From the NCBI GenBank assembly GCA_934256695.1, contig CAKQPE010000101.1:1-7538 (forward strand): a stretch of DNA of 7,538 nucleotides, given 5' to 3'. A program made the translations under genes and the position numbers. Below the pieces are notes generated by a model. The model did not search any database. It worked only from the letters and a program-made list of their open reading frames with translations, and was not told the DNA's origin. How positions within the stretch are numbered: position 1 is the first letter of the stretch; each line of letters begins with the position of its first letter. Source of the stretch: an uncultured Eubacteriales bacterium (GTDB taxonomy: Bacteria; Bacillota; Clostridia; Lachnospirales; Anaerotignaceae). Below are positions 1 through 5,670 of this stretch, piece after piece.

Positions 1-43
1 GTGTGGGACAGAGTCCCACGGTTTTAATCAGTCCGATAAATTT
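1..43 (-). repeat. Partial dispersed intergenic hairpin repeat, left copy
   Basis: Read on the minus strand, this stretch has a 16-base block, aaatttatcggactga (28-43 on +), followed by a short spacer and a 7-bp hairpin: GTGGGAC (3-9), loop AGA, GTCCCAC (13-19). The same 16-base block, also followed by a hairpin of different sequence, occurs in the opposite orientation at 7418-7433. That pairing of a constant block with a variable but still base-paired stem is typical of dispersed intergenic repeats in Clostridia. The copy is cut by the window start, so its length and whether it ends an upstream gene cannot be told. Calling it a dispersed family rests on two copies only. Confidence 0.5.
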
Positions 44-170
44 TTATTTATTTTGGTATGCGAAATAATTTTTAAAAATATATTTTATTGAATAATAGGA
101 AAATATTGTAAATTTTTTACATTAAGTTATGAGAATGAAATATTTATTTAATTAATGTATATTTCTGTAC

Positions 171-190
171 TTGGTATAATTTTATACAAA
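171..190. promoter_or_regulatory. Near-palindrome holding an extended -10 box upstream of purL
   Basis: TGGTATAAT (172-180) is a perfect extended -10 element (TGn plus TATAAT). It sits inside a 20-base inverted repeat centred between 180 and 181, with core arms GTATAA (174-179) and TTATAC (182-187). The matching -35 position (152-157, TTAATG) is weak, which extended -10 promoters tolerate. It could be a distal purL promoter starting near 187, or an operator whose bound protein blocks it. AT-rich palindromes arise easily by chance, so the call is tentative. Confidence 0.35.
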
Positions 191-249
191 AGCTATTCGG
201 CAAAGAAAATTTTTATTTATTTTTTTGATATTTTAATTGATATAAAGAT

Positions 250-278
250 TTTACATATTTTGTATTAAGTGGTAAAAT
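250..278 (+). promoter_or_regulatory. Probable sigma-A promoter for purL
   Basis: The -35 box TTTACA (250-255) matches TTGACA at five of six bases. It is separated by exactly 17 bp from TAAAAT (273-278), which matches TATAAT at five of six and carries an upstream TG (270-271) in the extended -10 position. Transcription would start near A285, giving a leader of about 145 nt before the purL start. This is the best-scoring promoter by eye in the upstream region and the most likely main start for purL. Confidence 0.6.
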
Positions 279-284
279 AATAGC

Positions 285-429
285 ATTAATTTATGTTGTA
301 CGCAATAAATCTGCTCTTTTGCAGTATGCGTAAAGTTACAATGCGGTAGTAAGTCTGTATTTTGACTGCGGTGTATATTATGTACCGGGTAGTTATCGTT
401 ATGTATATTTTAATAAAGGGGAAAGAACT
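285..429 (+). promoter_or_regulatory. Possible structured 5' leader of purL, class unrecognised
   Basis: The leader can fold a two-part hairpin. An outer stem TACGCA (299-304) pairs with TGCGTA (327-332). After an internal loop, an inner stem CTGC (311-314) pairs with GCAG (321-324) around the hexaloop TCTTTT. Further on, TGCGGT (342-347) can pair with ACTGCG (365-370) using two G-U pairs. Alternatively CGGTA (344-348) can pair with TACCG (383-387), so these two pairings exclude each other. The hexaloop (315-320) is complementary to GAAAGA (421-426), next to the ribosome binding site. I do not recognise a purine, ZTP, PRPP or THF riboswitch consensus. Regulation of purL through this RNA is inference. 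Confidence 0.3.
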
Positions 430-3400
430 ATGAACATTAAGCGTCTTTATGTAGAGAAAAAAGAAGGCTGTGACATTGAGGCAGTTAGTCTTTTAAATGA
501 CATCAGAGTTAATCTCGGCATTTGTGGTCTTTCAAAACTGAAGGTACTTAACAGATATGATGTTGAAGGAATATCCGACAATGATTTTGAGGCTGCAAAG
601 AATACTATTTTCTCAGAACCTCCAGTAGATATGGTATATGAAGAAAACTATGATTTCGGTGCAGACAGAGTTTTTGCCGTTGAATTTCTTCCTGGCCAGT
701 ATGACCAGAGAGCTGATTCCGCAATGCAGTGTATACAGATAATTTCTCAGAAAGAAAGACCGGAAATTTCAGTAGCAAAAGTATACGTACTTGAAGGCGA
801 AATTTCAGATGCGGATTTTGAAAAAATCAAAGAATACTGTATCAACCCTGTAGACTCAAGGGAGGCTTCTCTTGAAAAGCCGGAAACACTTGCAATGGTA
901 ATGGAATATCCTGAAGATGTTAAATCTATCGAAGGCTTTACGGAAATGACAGATGAGCAGATAGCAGAGCTCAGAAACAATCTTGAGACTGCCATGAGCC
1001 TTGAGGATATGCTTTTCTGCCGTGAATATTTCCGTGATGTGGAAAAGAGAAACCCTACTATGACAGAAATCAGGGTTATAGATACTTACTGGTCTGATCA
1101 TTGCAGACACACTACTTTCCAGACAAAGATTGAAAACGTAGATATTGCCGACGGAACATATGCCGCACCTATCAAAGAGGCTTATCAGGCATATATTGAC
1201 GCAAGAAAAGAAGTTTATAAAGACAGAACAGACAAAGACGAATGTCTTATGGATATTGCCGTTTTAGGCATGAAGCTTCTCAGACAGAGAGGAATACTTG
1301 ACAACATGGACCAGAGCGAGGAAATAAATGCCTGCTCAATAGTTGTTCCTGTTGATGTTGACGGTGTAGACGAAGAATGGCTCATTATGTTTAAGAATGA
1401 GACACATAACCACCCTACGGAAATAGAACCTTTCGGTGGTGCAGCTACTTGTCTCGGCGGTGCCATAAGAGACCCGCTTTCAGGCAGAGCTTATGTTTAT
1501 CAGGCAATGAGAGTAACAGGTGCGGCTGACCCTCGTGTAAGTGTTAAAGATACAATAAAAGGCAAGCTTCCGCAGAGAAAGATAGTTACCGAGGCTGCAA
1601 GAGGCTACAGCTCATACGGTAACCAGATAGGTCTTTCAACAGGACAGGTTGTTGAAATCTATCACCCGGATTATGTTGCCAAACGTATGGAAATCGGTGC
1701 GGTTATAGCTGCCGCAAAGAAAGAAAACGTAATAAGAGAAGTTCCTGCTGCCGGAGATGTAATTATACTTACAGGCGGAAGAACAGGCCGTGACGGATGT
1801 GGCGGTGCTACAGGTTCTTCAAAGGAACATACTGTTGAGTCCATAGAGACTTGCGGTGCAGAGGTTCAGAAAGGTAATGCACCTACAGAAAGAAAGCTTC
1901 AGAGACTTTTCAGAAACCCTGAAGTCAGCAGAATGATTAAACGTTGCAACGACTTCGGTGCAGGCGGTGTATCTGTTGCCATAGGTGAGCTTGCAGACGG
2001 ACTTAATATCAATCTTGACCTTGTACCTAAAAAATACGAAGGTCTTGACGGAACAGAACTTGCTATTTCCGAATCACAGGAAAGAATGGCTGTTGTTATA
2101 GCAGCGGAAAATAAAGATAAGTTTATTAAGTTTGCCGAAGAAGAAAACCTTGAAGCAACAGCTGTTGCCGTAGTTACGGACAACAGACGACTTGTTCTTA
2201 ACTGGAGAGGAAAAGCCGTTGTTGATGTTTCAAGAGATTTCCTTGATACAAACGGTGTTAAACAGAGAACAACTATCGAAGTAAAAATGCCTGAAAACAA
2301 ATCTTATTTCGATAAGACATGTGTAGACGAAAAGAAGATTGAAGAAGATGTAAAAGCAGCTTGGCTTGAAAATCTTTCAAACCTTAATGTTGCAAGCCAG
2401 AAGGGACTTGTTGAAAGATTTGACTCAACAATCGGTGCTTCAACAATTCTTATGCCTTTCGGCGGAAAGAAACAGCTTACACCACCTGAGGCTATGGCTG
2501 CCAAAGTGCCTCTCCTTAAAGGTGAAACAACAACGGCAACACTTATGTCTTACGGCTTTAACCCTGAAATTTCTTCATGGTCACCTTTCCACGGTGCTGT
2601 TTATGCAGTTATAGAGTCACTTGCAAAAATAGTTGCTACAGGCGGAAAGGCAGAAGATGTAAGACTTACATTCCAGGAATATTTTGAAAAGCTCGGTACA
2701 GACCCTGTTAAGTGGGGCAAACCTTTTGCGGCTCTTATAGGTGCTTTTAAGGCTCAGATTGAAATGGGCGTTGCGGCTATAGGCGGAAAGGACTCTATGT
2801 CCGGTACATTTATGGATATTCATGTACCACCTACACTTGTATCTTTTGCCGTAGACGTAACAAAAGTAGGAAACATAATTTCACCTGAATTTAAAGCGGC
2901 AGGAAACACAGTTGTTTACCTTCCTATGAAGAAGGATAAATACAGCCTTCCTGATTATGAATACCTCAAGAAGATGTTCAGCTTTGTTCACGGACTTATA
3001 GAAAAAGGTACTTGCGTATCTGCCCACACAGTAAGGGGCGGCGGTATTGCCGAGGCCGTAAGCAAGATGTCTTTCGGTAACAATATCGGTTTTGCATTTG
3101 ATGACGAAATAAAGCCGGAAACATTGTTTAAGCCTGAGTACGGCTCATTTGTACTTGAGCTTGCCAACACAAAGGTTATAGATTTTATGGGTCTTGACGC
3201 AATAATACTTGGTGAAACAACAGAAGAACCTGTTATTTCGATTGGCGATACAGAAATAGATATTGACGAAATGGTTAAAACATGGCAGGCTCCGCTTGAA
3301 AGCGTATTCCCTACAAAGACAGCCGAAATGGCAGGCGGAAAGATTGACATTAAGTCTTATGAATTCAGAAGGGCAGACAAGCCTTCTGTAAGCATTGCAA

Positions 3401-4197
3401 GACCAAAGGTATTTATTCCTGTATTCCCAGGTACAAACTGCGAATATGATACGGCAAGAGCCTTTGAAAAAGCCGGTGCAGACGTAACAACACAGGTTAT
3501 AGCAAACATGACTGTACCTATGCTTGAAACATCAATAGAAAAAATGGTTCAGGAAATCAAAAACTCACAGATAATAATGATTCCTGGCGGTTTCAGTGCC
3601 GGTGACGAACCTGACGGTTCAGGCAAGTTTATAGCTGCTGTATTCAGAAACCCTGCCGTAAAAGAAGCTGTAACAGACCTTCTTAAAAACAGAGACGGTC
3701 TTATGCTCGGTATCTGCAACGGTTTCCAGGCACTTATCAAGCTTGGTCTTGTGCCTTACGGTGAGATAAGAGACCTTGACGCACAGAGCCCGACACTTAC
3801 ATTCAACAATATAGGCAGACACGTTTCATGCCTTGTTGATACAAAGATAGTTTCAAACCGTTCTCCATGGCTTTGGGGAACAAATCCTGGAGAGGTTTAT
3901 ACAATACCTGTTTCCCACGGTGAAGGAAGATTTGTAGCACCTAAGGAAAAGATTGACGAGCTTATATCTAACGGACAGGTTGCTACACAGTATGTAGACA
4001 ATTCTGGCAATGCAACATATGATATAAGGTTCAATCCAAACGGTTCAATGATGGCTATTGAAGGTATAACAAGTCCTGACGGACGTGTACTTGGCAAAAT
4101 GGGCCATTCCGAACGTATCGGAAACGGACTTTATAAGAATGCTGTTGGAGAGCATGACCAGAAGATATTTAAATCAGGCGTTGATTATTTTAAATAA
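430..4197 (+). CDS. purL: Phosphoribosylformylglycinamidine synthase, single-chain with glutaminase domain
   Basis: FGAM synthase catalyses the fourth step of de novo purine synthesis in the cytoplasm: FGAR, ATP and glutamine give FGAM, ADP, Pi and glutamate. At 1255 residues it is the long form, carrying in one chain what most Bacilli split into PurS, PurL and PurQ. Order: PurS-like N-terminal part (about 1-160), linker region (about 175-230) ending in SDHCRH (222-227), first AIRS-like half with NETHNHP (323-329) and a glycine-rich loop near 449-461, second half with GGKDS (785-789), and a class I glutaminase (about 990-1255). The glutaminase shows nucleophile C1096 in GICNGFQ, and H1163 and E1165 in HGEGRF, so the active site looks intact. 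The length fits the Gram-positive long-PurL clade (as in Clostridium and Streptococcus). The start is ATG with AAAGGGGA (415-422) seven bases upstream. No other pur gene lies in the window, so it appears to be outside a pur operon on both visible sides. Confidence 0.98.
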   Translation: MNIKRLYVEKKEGCDIEAVSLLNDIRVNLGICGLSKLKVLNRYDVEGISDNDFEAAKNTIFSEPPVDMVYEENYDFGADRVFAVEFLPGQYDQRADSAMQCIQIISQKERPEISVAKVYVLEGEISDADFEKIKEYCINPVDSREASLEKPETLAMVMEYPEDVKSIEGFTEMTDEQIAELRNNLETAMSLEDMLFCREYFRDVEKRNPTMTEIRVIDTYWSDHCRHTTFQTKIENVDIADGTYAAPIKEAYQAYIDARKEVYKDRTDKDECLMDIAVLGMKLLRQRGILDNMDQSEEINACSIVVPVDVDGVDEEWLIMFKNETHNHPTEIEPFGGAATCLGGAIRDPLSGRAYVYQAMRVTGAADPRVSVKDTIKGKLPQRKIVTEAARGYSSYGNQIGLSTGQVVEIYHPDYVAKRMEIGAVIAAAKKENVIREVPAAGDVIILTGGRTGRDGCGGATGSSKEHTVESIETCGAEVQKGNAPTERKLQRLFRNPEVSRMIKRCNDFGAGGVSVAIGELADGLNINLDLVPKKYEGLDGTELAISESQERMAVVIAAENKDKFIKFAEEENLEATAVAVVTDNRRLVLNWRGKAVVDVSRDFLDTNGVKQRTTIEVKMPENKSYFDKTCVDEKKIEEDVKAAWLENLSNLNVASQKGLVERFDSTIGASTILMPFGGKKQLTPPEAMAAKVPLLKGETTTATLMSYGFNPEISSWSPFHGAVYAVIESLAKIVATGGKAEDVRLTFQEYFEKLGTDPVKWGKPFAALIGAFKAQIEMGVAAIGGKDSMSGTFMDIHVPPTLVSFAVDVTKVGNIISPEFKAAGNTVVYLPMKKDKYSLPDYEYLKKMFSFVHGLIEKGTCVSAHTVRGGGIAEAVSKMSFGNNIGFAFDDEIKPETLFKPEYGSFVLELANTKVIDFMGLDAIILGETTEEPVISIGDTEIDIDEMVKTWQAPLESVFPTKTAEMAGGKIDIKSYEFRRADKPSVSIARPKVFIPVFPGTNCEYDTARAFEKAGADVTTQVIANMTVPMLETSIEKMVQEIKNSQIIMIPGGFSAGDEPDGSGKFIAAVFRNPAVKEAVTDLLKNRDGLMLGICNGFQALIKLGLVPYGEIRDLDAQSPTLTFNNIGRHVSCLVDTKIVSNRSPWLWGTNPGEVYTIPVSHGEGRFVAPKEKIDELISNGQVATQYVDNSGNATYDIRFNPNGSMMAIEGITSPDGRVLGKMGHSERIGNGLYKNAVGEHDQKIFKSGVDYFK

Positions 4198-4231
4198 TTG
4201 ACAGAGAATAATTTTAGAAAATAAGTATATT
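4198..4231 (+). promoter_or_regulatory. Weak promoter candidate directly after purL stop
   Basis: A perfect -35 hexamer TTGACA (4198-4203) begins at the base after the purL stop codon, and TATATT (4226-4231, five of six -10 matches) lies downstream. The 22-bp spacing is too long for normal sigma-A use, and nothing at 17-18 bp resembles a -10 box. It would start transcription just ahead of the small ORF at 4268. No rho-independent terminator is visible between purL and that ORF, so read-through from purL is an equal explanation. Confidence 0.22.
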
Positions 4232-4267
4232 AATAAATTATCAGTCAGGTAAACAGGAGGTTTATAC

Positions 4268-4366
4268 ATGAAGGTTATTACTTTGATTTTAAGCTGTGTT
4301 TCACTTGCGGTTTCTGCTGTACTGCTTGCATTTTCTATAGTAGGACTTGTTAAAGGAGATAACTGA
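4268..4366 (+). CDS. 32-residue single-helix membrane protein, function unknown
   Basis: This short ORF lies between purL and gap. It has a textbook ribosome binding site, CAGGAGG (4254-4260), seven bases before its ATG, as strong as that of gap. The protein starts MKV. Residues 3-28 form one uninterrupted hydrophobic stretch rich in Leu, Val, Ala and Ser, enough for a single transmembrane helix, and it ends in the polar tail KGDN. Small residues at i/i+4 spacing (S12/S16, A17/A21) could support helix packing. Cys10 is not in a good lipobox (Leu at -2, and too short a hydrophobic run before it), so a lipoprotein is unlikely. It begins 70 bases after purL and ends 105 bases before gap. The product is not recognised. 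The quality of the ribosome binding site and the clean membrane profile are the case for a real gene. Its role, for example as a small partner of a larger membrane protein, would be a guess. Confidence 0.65.
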   Translation: MKVITLILSCVSLAVSAVLLAFSIVGLVKGDN

Positions 4367-4411
4367 TAAAATTTTGTATGGTTTTATGAATAAATAAGTG
4401 TGTTTATGGTT

Positions 4412-4452
4412 TAAAATAATCCTACGTCAGTAATACAAATAAGTAATACAAA
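4412..4452 (+). promoter_or_regulatory. Upstream region of gap: -10-like box and 11-bp direct repeat
   Basis: TAAAAT (4412-4417) in the context TAAAATAAT resembles the -10 of the purL promoter, but no acceptable -35 box lies 16-18 bp before it, so a gap promoter here is only possible. Just downstream the 11-mer AGTAATACAAA occurs twice, at 4429-4439 and 4442-4452, repeating every 13 bp and stopping two bases before the gap ribosome binding site (AGGAGG, 4455-4460). The repeat would lie in the mRNA leader of gap. Its role is unknown. Confidence 0.3.
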
Positions 4453-4471
4453 GCAGGAGGATTAAGGTTTT

Positions 4472-5479
4472 ATGGTTAAAGTTGGTATAAATGGTTTTGG
4501 ACGTATTGGAAGACTCGTATTAAGAGCCACTGTGGAAAGAGAGGATATTCAGGTTGTTGCTGTAAACGACCCGTTTGTTGATCTTGAGTACATGGAGTAT
4601 ATGCTCAAATACGATACAATACACGGTGTGTTTAAAGGTGATGTTAAAACAGAAAACGGAAAGCTTGTTGTAAACGGCAAAGAGATTACTGTTTTTGCGG
4701 AAATGGATCCTTCAAACATAAACTGGAAAAGTGCCGATGCAGAATATATTGTAGAGGCTACAGGTGCTTTTACAACACTTGATAAGGCTTCTGCTCATTT
4801 TAACGGCGGTGCAAAGAAGGTTGTTATTTCAGCTCCGTCAAAAGATGCACCTATGTTTGTAATGGGTGTAAACAATGATAAATACACATCTGATATGAAT
4901 GTTGTGTCAAATGCATCATGCACAACAAACTGCCTTGCACCTTTGGCAAAGGTTATTAACGATAATTTCGGTATAGTTGAAGGTCTTATGACAACAGTAC
5001 ATTCAACAACAGCTACACAGAAAACAGTTGACGGCCCTTCAAAGAAGGACTGGAGAGGCGGACGTGCCGCTGCCGGAAATATTATTCCTTCTTCAACAGG
5101 TGCGGCAAAAGCTGTTGGAAAAGTTATTCCTGAGCTTGACGGAAAACTTACAGGTATGGCTTTCAGAGTGCCTACACTTGATGTATCTGTAGTTGACCTT
5201 ACTTGCAGACTTGAAAAAGCAGCTACTTATGAAGAAATTAAGACAGCTGTTAAGAAAGCTTCGGAAGGCAGCATGAAGGGAATACTCGGTTATACAGAGG
5301 ACGCTGTTGTTTCAAGTGACTTTATAACAGATCCGAGAACATCTATTTTTGATGCAGATGCAGGTATCCAGCTTAGTGACAATTTTGTTAAGCTTATAAG
5401 CTGGTATGATAATGAATGGGGCTACAGCAATAAAGTAGTAGATTTAATTGCACATATGGCAAAGGTAGATAACGAATAA
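4472..5479 (+). CDS. gap: Glyceraldehyde-3-phosphate dehydrogenase, type I, NAD-dependent
   Basis: This cytoplasmic glycolytic enzyme oxidises glyceraldehyde 3-phosphate with NAD+ and phosphate to 1,3-bisphosphoglycerate. The length of 335 residues is normal. The N-terminal Rossmann fold has GINGFGRIGR (5-14). Asp33 in NDPF after the second strand favours NAD over NADP. The catalytic Cys150 lies in SCTTNC (149-154) and the partner His177 in VHSTTATQ. The C-terminal domain ends with the conserved WYDNEWGYS (311-319). Motifs such as TVDGPS and NIIPSSTGAAKAVGKV are those of the E. coli GapA/eukaryotic-like branch, whereas Bacillus GapA and Clostridium acetobutylicum GapC differ there. The ATG is preceded by AGGAGG (4455-4460) at a slightly long 11-base spacing. 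Unlike many clostridial gap genes it is not followed by pgk: a strong terminator comes 19 bases after the stop. Confidence 0.98.
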   Translation: MVKVGINGFGRIGRLVLRATVEREDIQVVAVNDPFVDLEYMEYMLKYDTIHGVFKGDVKTENGKLVVNGKEITVFAEMDPSNINWKSADAEYIVEATGAFTTLDKASAHFNGGAKKVVISAPSKDAPMFVMGVNNDKYTSDMNVVSNASCTTNCLAPLAKVINDNFGIVEGLMTTVHSTTATQKTVDGPSKKDWRGGRAAAGNIIPSSTGAAKAVGKVIPELDGKLTGMAFRVPTLDVSVVDLTCRLEKAATYEEIKTAVKKASEGSMKGILGYTEDAVVSSDFITDPRTSIFDADAGIQLSDNFVKLISWYDNEWGYSNKVVDLIAHMAKVDNE

Positions 5480-5498
5480 AAACAGTAAAACTTTTAAT

Positions 5499-5528
5499 AA
5501 AGTCCATGACATTTTTGTCATGGACTTT
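5499..5528 (+). terminator. Rho-independent terminator of gap
   Basis: A perfect 13-bp stem, AAAGTCCATGACA (5499-5511) with TGTCATGGACTTT (5516-5528), closes a TTTT loop and ends in a short T-run. It starts 19 bases after the gap stop codon. The AAAG/CTTT ends mean it may also slow polymerase from the other side, but there is no gene on the minus strand here. It is preceded by an 18-base block shared with the repeat near 7484. Confidence 0.9.
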
Positions 5529-5549
5529 TGTTAAAATTAAAGGATTATA

Positions 5550-5603
5550 TTTTGATAAAAGTTTATGGGTATAGGCGAAGCCATGGTTTTTATAAACTTT
5601 TTT
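5550..5603. repeat. Hairpin-forming intergenic element between gap and ppaC
   Basis: Arms AAAAGTTTAT (5557-5566) and ATAAACTTTT (5592-5601) are perfect 10-base inverted repeats around a 25-base centre that itself contains the mini-hairpin GGC-GAA-GCC (5574-5582). A T-run follows (to 5603). The left edge, TTTTGATAAAA (5550-5560), also occurs at 7492-7502 in the right-end repeat, which suggests the same family of dispersed elements. It could act as a second terminator behind gap or merely be a repeat insertion. No coding capacity is convincing. Confidence 0.45.
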
Positions 5604-5604
5604 A

Positions 5605-5633
5605 TAGACTTTTGGAATATTTTGTTTTAAAAT
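5605..5633 (+). promoter_or_regulatory. Probable promoter of ppaC
   Basis: TAGACT (5605-5610) matches the -35 consensus at four of six bases. After exactly 17 bp it is followed by TAAAAT (5628-5633), a five-of-six -10 box. The start would be near 5640, leaving a leader of about 30 bases before the TTG start. The sequence after the -10 (AGCATTA, 5634-5640) is the same as that after the purL -10 (282-288). Confidence 0.5.
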
Positions 5634-5670
5634 AGCATTATCAAATTCTATGTGAAAAGGGGTTTTCTAA

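Noticed and set aside
191..205. PurBox-like TTCGG for PurR control of purL
   Set aside because: It is a single partial match (ATTCGG rather than GTTCGG) with no paired second box at the expected spacing.
293..349. 18-codon ORF in the purL leader, as a possible leader peptide
   Set aside because: There is no Shine-Dalgarno before its ATG, it would begin only about eight bases after the predicted transcript start, and it has no run of regulatory codons.
285..429. Known purine, ZTP (pfl), PRPP or THF riboswitch
   Set aside because: The conserved core sequences of these classes are not present. CCGGGT at 385-390 looks vaguely like part of ZTP but the rest is missing.
1899..2300. 133-codon ORF on the minus strand inside purL
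   Set aside because: It is antisense to a fully conserved coding region, serine/leucine-rich as expected for a reversed frame, and has no recognisable motif. The other antisense ORFs inside the three large genes are rejected for the same reason.
4268..4297. Lipoprotein signal with Cys10 in the small ORF
   Set aside because: Leu at -2 does not fit the lipobox, and the hydrophobic region before the Cys is only about seven residues; the helix continues well beyond it.
5565..5630. 21-codon ORF between gap and ppaC
   Set aside because: It has no ribosome binding site, lies inside the hairpin repeat and runs through the predicted ppaC promoter.
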